6,877 bases of DNA, taken from positions 1 to 6,877 of the forward strand of contig JALUXQ010000207.1 of assembly GCA_027013265.1 (NCBI GenBank), in the 5' to 3' direction. Positions within the stretch are counted from its first letter, which is position 1, and every line of letters begins with the position of its first letter. The DNA comes from Campylobacteraceae bacterium (GTDB lineage Bacteria; Campylobacterota; Campylobacteria; Campylobacterales; Sulfurospirillaceae). The notes under the pieces are model-generated. The model was not told the origin of the DNA and did not search any database. It worked only from the letters and a program-made list of their open reading frames with translations. Below are positions 1 through 5,636 of the stretch, piece after piece. The translations under genes were made by a program, and so were the position numbers.

Positions 1-71
1 ATATAGTAGACTCTTACCAACAGAGTAATCCATATAACTGTAAATATGCACAAAGCTATTTTAATCTTCAT
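1..71 (-). CDS. mrdA: Penicillin-binding protein 2 (peptidoglycan transpeptidase), N-terminal fragment
   Basis: This is a partial gene that runs off the left edge; only 23 codons and two further bases are present. The start ATG (69-71) overlaps the stop of the upstream membrane-protein gene as ATGA. The visible peptide begins MKIKIALCIFTVIW and continues through ITLLVRVYY: a short basic N-terminus, a hydrophobic anchor, then an R-V-Y-Y stretch. That is how PBP2 proteins of this phylum begin, with a cytoplasmic tail and one transmembrane helix before the periplasmic transpeptidase. PBP2 cross-links peptidoglycan during side-wall elongation. No catalytic motif lies in the window, so the call rests on this short N-terminus plus context: in C. 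jejuni and H. pylori a pbp2 gene follows the small membrane-protein gene. An AGG 8 bases before the ATG is a weak ribosome binding site, so coupling to the upstream gene is likely. Confidence 0.7.
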   Translation of the reverse strand, partial: MKIKIALCIFTVIWITLLVRVYY

Positions 72-538
72 ATTTTAGACCTAAAAAATATAATACTAAC
101 GATGAAATCAAAAGCGATGTAATAAAAATATACTTGAGAAAAGCTAGGAAATTCCATATTTAAGATATATGCAAAAAATGAATTTATAAAAAAATGTCCT
201 ATATAAGCAACACTGATATATATAAACAAGATACAATTTTTGCACTTAAAAGAGTCTATAATTTTTTGGTTAAACACATTGTAAAAGATGATAAATAATA
301 AGAAATAAGAGAAGAGAAAAAAGCCTTTGTTCAGCTCATAAAATGATAAATATAGAAAACTTAAAACAACATATAGAAACTTCTCCTCTTTTTCTGCATT
401 TATAATTATGTAGCTAAAAAAAACTCCTGCAAAAGTGGGGAAAAATTGAAAAAGATTTGAAAATATCTGCAACAATATTAGAGCTACTGCAGCTAAAGTA
501 AACCTTAAATAGTCTGTATTAGTGCTATTTCGTCGCAT
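68..538 (-). CDS. MreD-like small integral membrane protein
   Basis: This 156-residue protein is almost entirely hydrophobic, with about five predicted transmembrane segments (roughly residues 12-33, 36-47, 53-68, 72-89, 102-126, and a last one near 136-152; the second is doubtful). It is very rich in aromatics: 31 of 156 residues are Phe. Size, topology and position directly before mrdA resemble MreD, the membrane partner of PBP2/RodA/MreC in the elongation complex, and H. pylori and C. jejuni carry a small uncharacterised membrane protein at this place. No residue motif proves MreD membership, so function is inferred. The ATG at 536-538 lies inside the GNAT gene, giving a 34-base overlap. 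There is no later ATG before residue 128, and the sequence just upstream has no clear Shine-Dalgarno, so expression probably depends on coupling to the GNAT gene. The gene ends in an ATGA overlap with mrdA. Confidence 0.75.
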   Translation of the reverse strand: MRRNSTNTDYLRFTLAAVALILLQIFSNLFQFFPTFAGVFFSYIIINAEKEEKFLYVVLSFLYLSFYELNKGFFLFSYFLLFIIFYNVFNQKIIDSFKCKNCILFIYISVAYIGHFFINSFFAYILNMEFPSFSQVYFYYIAFDFIVSIIFFRSKI

Positions 539-963
539 ATTGGAAAGAACTTACATTTTATGCAATCAGCCCAAATTTTTTGACTAGGCAGATCCTCTTT
601 TGGGATTTCTATAAATCCGAGTGATTGAAAAAAGCCTTTTTTATATGTGAGAGTAAATATCTTTTTTAGCCCAAATTGTTTTGCATTTTTCAGTAGCTCT
701 CTTACGATATTTTTGCCTACTCCTGCACCCCTTGCTTTAGATGAGACTATCAGACTTCGTACTTCACCAAGTTTTTTTGAGTGAAAATGTAGCGCACCAA
801 ATCCTATCAGTCTCTCTTCTTGCTTTGCCAATATATAGGATCTTATATTTGTGGCTATCTCATCATCGCTTCTTGCTAGGATAATACCGCTATCAACCTC
901 AGGTTGCACTAAAGTTTGCATATCTTCTATGTCTTGAAGGGTTGCATTTGTATATCTAATCAT
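505..963 (-). CDS. Short GNAT acetyltransferase, probable N-acetylglutamate synthase type
   Basis: This 152-residue single-domain GNAT protein resembles the C-terminal acetyltransferase half of ArgA. Visible features in order are SGIILARS with DDEI (25-35), GFGALHF (54-60), the strand GEVRSLIV (66-73), the acetyl-CoA pyrophosphate loop around RGAGVGKNIV (78-87, the R/QxxGxG/A motif), LTYKKGFFQSLGF (105-117), and KIWADCIKCKFFPICDE near the C-terminus with Cys134, Cys137 and Cys143. This pattern is typical of short ArgA-like N-acetyltransferases, which would make N-acetylglutamate for arginine synthesis. Substrate is inferred from the family pattern. The amino-acid-kinase domain of classical ArgA, which carries arginine feedback inhibition, is absent. 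The ATG start at 961-963 overlaps the engB end by 8 bases, with only weak purine-rich sequence ahead of it. The gene is absent from the H. pylori version of this cluster as I recall it, so it looks inserted between engB and the membrane-protein gene. Confidence 0.82.
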   Translation of the reverse strand: MIRYTNATLQDIEDMQTLVQPEVDSGIILARSDDEIATNIRSYILAKQEERLIGFGALHFHSKKLGEVRSLIVSSKARGAGVGKNIVRELLKNAKQFGLKKIFTLTYKKGFFQSLGFIEIPKEDLPSQKIWADCIKCKFFPICDEIALIQTI

Positions 964-1567
964 CTTTTTGGGTATCCAAAAAAAGCAAGTTAAAGATTTT
1001 GGTTATAGCACTGTTTAAGCCTGATTTTTTACTATTTGATACAAATATGGATTTTGGAAAATCTCTCTTTAATGCACTCATCTCTTTTTGATTTAATTTA
1101 TCTGACTTTGTAAATATTTGTACCATTGATTGGTCATTTTTTATGTTGTTTTTCAAGAATTCATGAACAGTTTTGTCAATCTCTTGTCTAGGATGCCTAG
1201 AGTCTACAAGATGTACAAAGAGTCTGATAGATTTTCTATGCTGTAGAAAATAGGTTAAATTTTTCTGCCACTCATTTTTCATACTTTTTGATACTTTTGC
1301 GTATCCAAAACCTGGTAAATCCACAAACCTTGCTATAAACTTATCTTCATCTCTCAAAAATTTTACATCAAAAAAGTTTATAAGTCTAGTTTTTCCAGGA
1401 GTACTCGAGCTTTTTGCTAAGCCTTTTTTGTTTGCCAAAGCATTTATAAATGAGCTTTTTCCAACATTACTTCTACCCAAAAAGACCACTTCGCTTGTGT
1501 CATCTGGTAAGGAGTCCTCTGCGCTTACTGCAGAAGTAACAAAGCTTGACTCTATGATTCGAATCAT
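956..1567 (-). CDS. engB: Ribosome-biogenesis GTP-binding protein YihA/YsxC/EngB
   Basis: This is a TRAFAC-class GTPase of 203 residues, the normal length for the EngB family, which acts in late assembly of the large ribosomal subunit. The G motifs are all visible: G1 GRSNVGKS (31-38), G2 in SSTPGKTRLINFF (54-66), G3 DLPGFGYA (83-90), G4 TKSD (153-156), and the G5-type segment SNSKKSG (177-183). The STPGKT and DLPGYGYA-like signatures separate EngB from Era and EngA. The ATG at 1565-1567 overlaps the lptA stop as ATGA, preceded by a purine-rich AAGAAAA tract. The gene lies between the LPS-transport genes and the GNAT gene, as expected from the conserved Campylobacterota order. It is the one ribosome-assembly gene in an otherwise mostly envelope operon, and is probably essential by family. 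Confidence 0.96.
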   Translation of the reverse strand: MIRIIESSFVTSAVSAEDSLPDDTSEVVFLGRSNVGKSSFINALANKKGLAKSSSTPGKTRLINFFDVKFLRDEDKFIARFVDLPGFGYAKVSKSMKNEWQKNLTYFLQHRKSIRLFVHLVDSRHPRQEIDKTVHEFLKNNIKNDQSMVQIFTKSDKLNQKEMSALKRDFPKSIFVSNSKKSGLNSAITKIFNLLFLDTQKDD

Positions 1568-2022
1568 TTTTTCTTGTCTTGTACTTTAAATATAAATTTA
1601 ACAGGCTCATTTTTCTTACCATCAACTTCATAGTAGCCTAAAACTTGATCAACTCTTATCACCTCTCCATATACTTTTTTATCGGTATTAAGTTCTTGTA
1701 AAAATGCATTCTTTTTGATGGTATATTTCAGAAGATTTGGGTCATATATCAAAATCTCACCTTTGGCAAAATAGTTTTTATCTTTGATTTTCATCTTTAC
1801 ACTAGCATGACCAGTGGCGGTGTAAAGTGTAGGTTTTTTGTTTTTGTCAAAATTTATAACAACCTTGTCAGCTTTTAAATCATCACCCTCTTTTATAACA
1901 TGAACATTTCCTGTAAAAGTAGAAACTCCCTTGACTTCATTTGCCATAAATTTATCTGCAGTTACTTGAACTTCACTAGCGCTAACAATTGTTATCATTA
2001 AAAAATATATCAAATATTTCAA
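1564..2022 (-). CDS. lptA: LPS transport periplasmic protein LptA (OstA-like), TTG start
   Basis: LptA forms the periplasmic bridge that carries lipopolysaccharide from the inner-membrane LptBFGC complex to LptD. The 152-residue protein has a short signal peptide (residues 1-15, cut likely after VSA) and then an OstA/LptA beta-jellyroll pattern: VTADKFMANE, FTGNVHV (36-42), a D-L-K-A-D-K-V segment (48-54), ATGHASVK (69-76) and GEILIYDP (88-95). Its length is near the family norm. The start is TTG (2020-2022): the only nearby ATG, codon 9, would destroy the signal peptide, and AAGGA (2030-2034) sits 7 bases ahead of the TTG. That TTG overlaps the lptC stop as TTGA. It lies downstream of kdsC and lptC, so LPS synthesis and export genes are clustered. 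The charged tail ends in a Lys run. Confidence 0.92.
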   Translation of the reverse strand: MKYLIYFLMITIVSASEVQVTADKFMANEVKGVSTFTGNVHVIKEGDDLKADKVVINFDKNKKPTLYTATGHASVKMKIKDKNYFAKGEILIYDPNLLKYTIKKNAFLQELNTDKKVYGEVIRVDQVLGYYEVDGKKNEPVKFIFKVQDKKK

Positions 2023-2543
2023 TTATCTATCCTTATCACAGTTTTTATATGTTTAGCACTTATTATACCTTTTTGCATTTGATATATAAATGAAGTGCCT
2101 ATGGTTTTGGTATTTTTCTTTGTAAATTCAAATTTTTTATTGCTACTTAATATCTTGTTCTTTAAATCATACTTTACACTATTGGAATTTAGAGCCAAGT
2201 CATCACTTCTGGTGTACTTTACATTGTCATTAAGGTAGAGTATATTTTTGGCTAACAATCCCTTGTTTGCTAAAACAGAATCAACGAGACTTAACTTTCC
2301 TTTATGCAGAGCATTTATATTGTAAAGTTTGTCATAGCCCGTAAATCTCTCAATCTTACTTGCTATAAGTAGTGAGTCCACACCAAGATTTGAGATATCA
2401 TATGTTTTCACTCCAAAAAGAACTACATTGGCTTGATTTTTACTTTTTGGGTTGTATTTTAGTTCGTATGGATTTTTTGTTAATAAAAATATCATAATAA
2501 CTGCAAATATCAATAAAAAATATTTTAGTGATGTTACTGCCAC
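2019..2543 (-). CDS. lptC: LPS export protein LptC, GTG start
   Basis: LptC is a bitopic inner-membrane protein that accepts LPS from LptBFG and hands it to LptA. The 174-residue sequence has one N-terminal transmembrane helix (about residues 6-22) followed by a periplasmic beta-rich domain with the loose LptC pattern: NVVLFGVKTYDIS (39-51), a LSLVDSVLANKG segment and a C-terminal SAKHIKTVIRIDN. LptC sequences diverge strongly, so the call rests on topology, length and position between kdsC and lptA. The chosen start is GTG (2541-2543); no ATG is available before the membrane helix. A GGGGAG (2555-2560) stands about 11 bases upstream, a little far, so coupling to kdsC, whose end it overlaps by 10 bases, probably helps. 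The stop overlaps the lptA TTG start. Confidence 0.88.
   Translation of the reverse strand: MAVTSLKYFLLIFAVIMIFLLTKNPYELKYNPKSKNQANVVLFGVKTYDISNLGVDSLLIASKIERFTGYDKLYNINALHKGKLSLVDSVLANKGLLAKNILYLNDNVKYTRSDDLALNSNSVKYDLKNKILSSNKKFEFTKKNTKTIGTSFIYQMQKGIISAKHIKTVIRIDN
2030..2034 (-). promoter_or_regulatory. Ribosome binding site deciding the lptA TTG start
   Basis: On the minus strand AAGGA stands 7 bases before the TTG at 2020-2022, inside the last codons of lptC. It is the best Shine-Dalgarno match near the junction and supports TTG over the later ATG at codon 9. Confidence 0.65.
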
Positions 2544-3028
2544 AGTTCTAAAAACTCCCCAAGCATACTCTCTTTTTCTATAATCATCTCTATCATCTCT
2601 CGGACAGCGCCTTTCCCACCCTCTAAATTTAAAACTGTATCTACTTCATCTTTTACAAAATGACTCCCGTCTTTTGGGGTAAATGACCAATTGACTTTTT
2701 TTAGCATTTTTAAATCATTTAAATCATCGCCTATGGCAGCCACATTTTTGAAACTCAAATTTTCATTTTTCAGTATAGTCTCTAGTTTTGCAGTTTTGTT
2801 TTTAACCCCTTGAAATAGAAAATTAACTCCCAATTCATCTGCTCTAGTCTCTACTACTTTTGATTTTCGTCCTGTGATGATTGCCACCTTTTTGCCCAGC
2901 CTAATCCAAGAGACTATCGCTAGACCATCTTTTACATTGAAAATCTTATATTCATCAGCGCTATTTGAGTATATGATACCACCATCACTCAAGCATCCAT
3001 CAACATCTAAAACCAACAGTTCAATCAA
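2534..3028 (-). CDS. kdsC: 3-deoxy-D-manno-octulosonate 8-phosphate phosphatase KdsC, TTG start
   Basis: KdsC removes the phosphate from Kdo-8-phosphate in the cytoplasm, the step before Kdo is activated for the LPS inner core. It is a cap-less HAD phosphatase (C0 type, a tetramer in known members) of 164 residues. HAD motif I is DVDGCLSDG (8-16, nucleophile Asp8, acid Asp10), motif II TGR (52-54), motif III Lys near 78-81, motif IV GDDLNDL (100-106). The C-terminal GGKGAVRE (137-144) is typical of KdsC rather than of general HAD enzymes. The start is TTG (3026-3028), only seven codons before motif I as usual for KdsC. It overlaps the hisB stop as TTGA and is preceded by AAGGG. Its neighbours downstream, lptC and lptA, use the LPS that this pathway produces. 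Confidence 0.94.
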   Translation of the reverse strand: MIELLVLDVDGCLSDGGIIYSNSADEYKIFNVKDGLAIVSWIRLGKKVAIITGRKSKVVETRADELGVNFLFQGVKNKTAKLETILKNENLSFKNVAAIGDDLNDLKMLKKVNWSFTPKDGSHFVKDEVDTVLNLEGGKGAVREMIEMIIEKESMLGEFLELWQ

Positions 3029-3600
3029 AGTACACCCTTGGTGCTTGGTGTTCCTGCTCTCGAGTTTTCTCTTAGTGCTCTTCTTAGAGATACTGCAAAC
3101 GCTTTGAAAGCAGCTTCAACTATATGGTGCAGATTTTTACCTCTTAATTTAACAATATGCAGACTGATTCCAGCATTCATAGCAACAGCTCTAAAAAACT
3201 CTTCGCAAAGTTCCACATCAAAGTTGCCAATTTTTCCGTTTATGCCTAAATCAAAAACCAGATAAGCTCTGTTACTAAGATCTATATCGCACTCAACTGC
3301 TGCTTCATCCATGACAACAACACTATCGGCAAATCTCTCGACATTTTGCACGGGATAGATCATCTCTCTTAAGATATCACCCAAGACTATACCAACATCT
3401 TCAACACTATGGTGAAAATCTACATGCAAATCTCCCTTGCAAGTGATATCCAAATCTATAAAGGAGTGCTTTGAGAATGCTTCAAGCATGTGATCAAAAA
3501 ATCCGATACCTGTGTTTATATCTGATTTTCCAGTGCCTTGCAAGTTGGCTTTAAGTCTTATATTTGTCTCTTTTGTTACTCTTGATATCTCTTTAATCAT
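3025..3600 (-). CDS. hisB: Imidazoleglycerol-phosphate dehydratase (monofunctional HisB)
   Basis: HisB dehydrates imidazole glycerol phosphate to imidazole acetol phosphate, the sixth step of histidine synthesis, using two manganese ions. The 191-residue protein is the monofunctional dehydratase only; the histidinol-phosphatase half of enterobacterial HisB is absent. Metal-binding motifs are plain: FFDHML (34-39), DFHHSVED (61-68), MDEA (98-101), EEFF (133-136) and LHHIVEAAFKA (157-167), with the usual GTPSTKGVL tail. The ATG at 3598-3600 is preceded by GGAG (3608-3611) with 7-base spacing, across an 11-base gap from rlpA. The stop overlaps the kdsC start. No other his gene is visible, and H. 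pylori (no histidine pathway) has kdsC and rlpA adjacent, so this is a metabolic gene set in an envelope operon. Confidence 0.97.
   Translation of the reverse strand: MIKEISRVTKETNIRLKANLQGTGKSDINTGIGFFDHMLEAFSKHSFIDLDITCKGDLHVDFHHSVEDVGIVLGDILREMIYPVQNVERFADSVVVMDEAAVECDIDLSNRAYLVFDLGINGKIGNFDVELCEEFFRAVAMNAGISLHIVKLRGKNLHHIVEAAFKAFAVSLRRALRENSRAGTPSTKGVL
3035..3039 (-). promoter_or_regulatory. Ribosome binding site for the kdsC TTG start
   Basis: AAGGG on the minus strand, within the last hisB codons, lies 6 bases before the TTG at 3026-3028. It supports initiation at this TTG, which overlaps the hisB TGA. Confidence 0.6.
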
Positions 3601-3611
3601 ATCTCATCTCC

Positions 3612-4409
3612 CTAGTTTCTGACGATAAATGAGCCGTTAAATTCGCCTCTTAGTATGAAGTCTCTAGCTTCATTTTCACTACCAAAACCGCTTAAATAGA
3701 CTCTATAAATAGGGTATCCATCAAGCATATACTCTTTTATCTTTGAGGTGTATCTTGAATCTACGCTCTTGTGTCTGTTGGCAAATCTTTTTGCGCCAGA
3801 CCTATTTCTAAATGCTCCAATTTGCACCAAAAATCCACTAAGCCTAACTACTTTGTTAGGTGCAGTTTTGCTTGCTCTAATCAAACCTTTAAATCCTACA
3901 ACTTCGAGTCTAACTGGAGCTGTTCCTTTTGCAATGATACCTAGTCTTGAAGCTGCCGCATAAGAGAGGTCTATTATTCTGCTATTTACAAATGGTCCTC
4001 TGTCGTTTATACGAACTATTGCACTTCTATTGTTTCTAAGATTGGTGACTCTTACCATTGTATTCATGGGTAGTGTTTTGTGAGCAGCGGTCATATCATA
4101 CATGTTGTAGTACTCACCATTTGATGTTTTTTTGCCGTGAAAATCTCTACCATACCAACTAGCGATACCACTAAATGTATCGCCTTCGCTTACTGTTGTC
4201 GGATAGTATGTTTTTCCACCAACTCTGTATGGTCGCATGGTTGCTCTGTGCATGCTTTTTGAGTTGTTTATCTTTGTACTTCTTGGCTCACTAAAGCTTG
4301 ATTGATAGGAGTAGTTTGGCTGGTAAGTATAACTCCTAGCACCACATCCTGCAAAGATAGATATGATGGCAGAAAAGATTATATATTTAGTACATTTGCG
4401 GAAGTACAA
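3612..4409 (-). CDS. rlpA: RlpA-family septal-ring lytic transglycosylase lipoprotein (DPBB + SPOR)
   Basis: RlpA is an outer-membrane lipoprotein; in Pseudomonas it cleaves glycan strands stripped of stem peptides. Numbering from the TTG at 4409, a lipoprotein signal ends in the lipobox FAGC with Cys22. A Ser/Tyr/Arg-rich linker follows. The double-psi beta-barrel (about 79-172) carries ASWYG (83-87), KTSNGEYYN (94-102), AAHKTLP (108-114) and RINDRGPF (133-140). Glu99, His110 and Asp136 align with residues I recall as active-site positions in P. aeruginosa RlpA. A C-terminal SPOR domain (about 192-265, starting GFLVQIGAF) would bind denuded septal glycans. The TTG at 4409 is preferred over the TTG at 4421 because GGAG stands 6 bases before it; the longer form adds four residues. 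Either way it overlaps the end of mltD (23 or 35 bases), so two glycan-cleaving enzymes are encoded in tandem. Confidence 0.93.
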   Translation of the reverse strand: MYFRKCTKYIIFSAIISIFAGCGARSYTYQPNYSYQSSFSEPRSTKINNSKSMHRATMRPYRVGGKTYYPTTVSEGDTFSGIASWYGRDFHGKKTSNGEYYNMYDMTAAHKTLPMNTMVRVTNLRNNRSAIVRINDRGPFVNSRIIDLSYAAASRLGIIAKGTAPVRLEVVGFKGLIRASKTAPNKVVRLSGFLVQIGAFRNRSGAKRFANRHKSVDSRYTSKIKEYMLDGYPIYRVYLSGFGSENEARDFILRGEFNGSFIVRN

Positions 4410-5601
4410 TTTTTTCTCCAACTCTTACCATTGTATTTTTTTTATTGTTGATTTTTAGGATTGTATTAATTGCGACTTTGAATTTTTTAGATACTTTTCC
4501 TATTGTGTCACCTCTTTTTATGGTGTATCTTATCGTGGTCGGCTTTAACACAGGGATTATGAGTGATTGTCTAAGGCGTAAAAAGTTCGATTTTAGACGG
4601 TTATAGTCTTTTATAACTCTGTAGTTTATGCCATATCTTTTCCCAAGCTTATATAAAGAGTCGCCTTTTTTTACGATATGTACATAAAATTTACTTTTTG
4701 ATTTGTTAGGGTCAAAATTATTTCTAAAAGCTATCTGTTTGTCATAAGGGATGTATATACCATACTTTCCCTTTCTTGGTGGAACAAAATTATATCTGAA
4801 CTGTGGATTGTAAGACTTGAACTGTTTTAATGATAAATTTATGCTTGACGCTATACTGTTTAGCGATGTCCCCTCTTTGACATACACCTTTGCAAATGTT
4901 TCAACAGTTCCTCTATTTAGTAGATAATCAGAGTCATTCCCAAGTATAAAATCAGAGCTATTTGCAAGACTCTCCATCATGATGATTTTTCTTATATAGA
5001 GTCTGCTCTCTCTTGGCAGATACTTTTTTCTGACATTCAAAAGTGTACTTAAATCATCAGTTTTGGCTCTTCTTATAGCTCTTTGAACTCTTCCCTCACC
5101 ACAATTATATGCTATAGCTGCTAGATACCACTTGCCAAATATATTGTGTAAGTATTTCAGATACTTTATGGCAGCTATTGTTGATTTTACAGGGTCTCTT
5201 CTCTCGTCAACATAGGTGTTTATTTTTAAACCAAATTTTCTAGCAGTATAGGGCATAAATTGCCAAATACCAACTGCCCTTGCTCTTGAGTATGCAGTAG
5301 GAGTGAAGTTTGACTCTGCCATAGCTAAATATAAAAAAGCCTCAGGGATTCCAGCTTCTTGTATCAATTTTCTAAGATATGGTACAAATCTATTTCCCTC
5401 TTCCAAGACTTTTAAGAAGTGTTTTGTTCTATATCTGTCGGCATTGCTCTTCATACGAACAAATACTCTGTCAATTAAAAAACTAGAGTCAATATCAAAA
5501 CTTTTGAGGACACTTGCTTGTTCTTTGTAGTTGTTTTGCGTTATTAAAAAAGCGTAACTGCTTTGAAAAAAGATAAAAATTATAAACAGAAATTTTAGCA
5601 T
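4387..5601 (-). CDS. mltD: Membrane-bound/periplasmic lytic murein transglycosylase D with LysM repeats
   Basis: This enzyme cleaves the MurNAc-GlcNAc bond of peptidoglycan, leaving 1,6-anhydro-MurNAc. The 404-residue protein has a signal peptide (1-17, cut likely after SSYA) without a lipobox cysteine, so it is predicted to be periplasmic rather than a lipoprotein like E. coli MltD. The SLT/goose-lysozyme-like domain (about 72-200) shows the catalytic Glu96 in AMAESNF (93-99), GIWQFMP (111-117), DERRDP (132-137) and AYNCGEGRV (164-172). Two clear LysM domains follow (about 307-350 and 358-400, each beginning with a K-x-GD-S/T pattern), and a weaker third-like segment sits near 239-286. The ATG at 5599-5601 has a strong AAGGGG site. 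It is the first gene after the only true intergenic gap and is followed by rlpA. Orthologues lie next to rlpA and tatD in H. pylori and C. jejuni, as recalled. Confidence 0.94.
   Translation of the reverse strand: MLKFLFIIFIFFQSSYAFLITQNNYKEQASVLKSFDIDSSFLIDRVFVRMKSNADRYRTKHFLKVLEEGNRFVPYLRKLIQEAGIPEAFLYLAMAESNFTPTAYSRARAVGIWQFMPYTARKFGLKINTYVDERRDPVKSTIAAIKYLKYLHNIFGKWYLAAIAYNCGEGRVQRAIRRAKTDDLSTLLNVRKKYLPRESRLYIRKIIMMESLANSSDFILGNDSDYLLNRGTVETFAKVYVKEGTSLNSIASSINLSLKQFKSYNPQFRYNFVPPRKGKYGIYIPYDKQIAFRNNFDPNKSKSKFYVHIVKKGDSLYKLGKRYGINYRVIKDYNRLKSNFLRLRQSLIIPVLKPTTIRYTIKRGDTIGKVSKKFKVAINTILKINNKKNTMVRVGEKIVLPQMY
4416..4419 (-). promoter_or_regulatory. Ribosome binding site deciding the rlpA start
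   Basis: GGAG on the minus strand, followed by six A bases, precedes the TTG at 4407-4409. The alternative in-frame TTG at 4419-4421 has no comparable element at proper spacing. The site lies inside the last mltD codons. Confidence 0.55.
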
Positions 5602-5605
5602 TATG

Positions 5606-5611
5606 CCCCTT
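5606..5611 (-). promoter_or_regulatory. Strong ribosome binding site of mltD
   Basis: AAGGGG on the minus strand sits 4 bases before the mltD ATG. It is the longest Shine-Dalgarno match seen in the window, consistent with mltD being the first gene of a transcript and initiating without coupling. Confidence 0.65.
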
Positions 5612-5629
5612 TGACTAAAAATAGCTTAC

Positions 5630-5635
5630 ATTGTA
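5630..5635 (-). promoter_or_regulatory. Candidate sigma-70 -10 box for the mltD-mrdA operon
   Basis: TACAAT on the minus strand lies two bases after the tatD stop in the only intergenic gap of the window. A start about 7 bases downstream would give a leader of roughly 20 bases that includes the mltD ribosome binding site. No TTGACA-like -35 is seen at 17 bases upstream (ACCATT there), which is normal for Campylobacterota promoters, where an A/T-rich upstream stretch replaces it; runs of T and A are present in the tatD 3' end. Predicted from sequence only. Confidence 0.5.
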
Positions 5636-5636
5636 C

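Noticed and set aside
2874..3265. Plus-strand open frames across kdsC and hisB (2874-3107 and 3038-3265)
   Set aside because: They lie opposite genes with full catalytic motifs, show no family pattern, and have no supporting ribosome binding site.
4378..5110. Other TATAAT hexamers on the minus strand in mltD (near 4789 and 5104) and rlpA (near 4378)
   Set aside because: They lie within coding sequence, not ahead of a gene start, and are expected by chance in A/T-rich DNA.
3748..5530. Plus-strand open frames opposite rlpA (3748-3963) and mltD (5303-5530)
   Set aside because: These are antisense shadows of conserved coding sequence, short and without recognisable domains.
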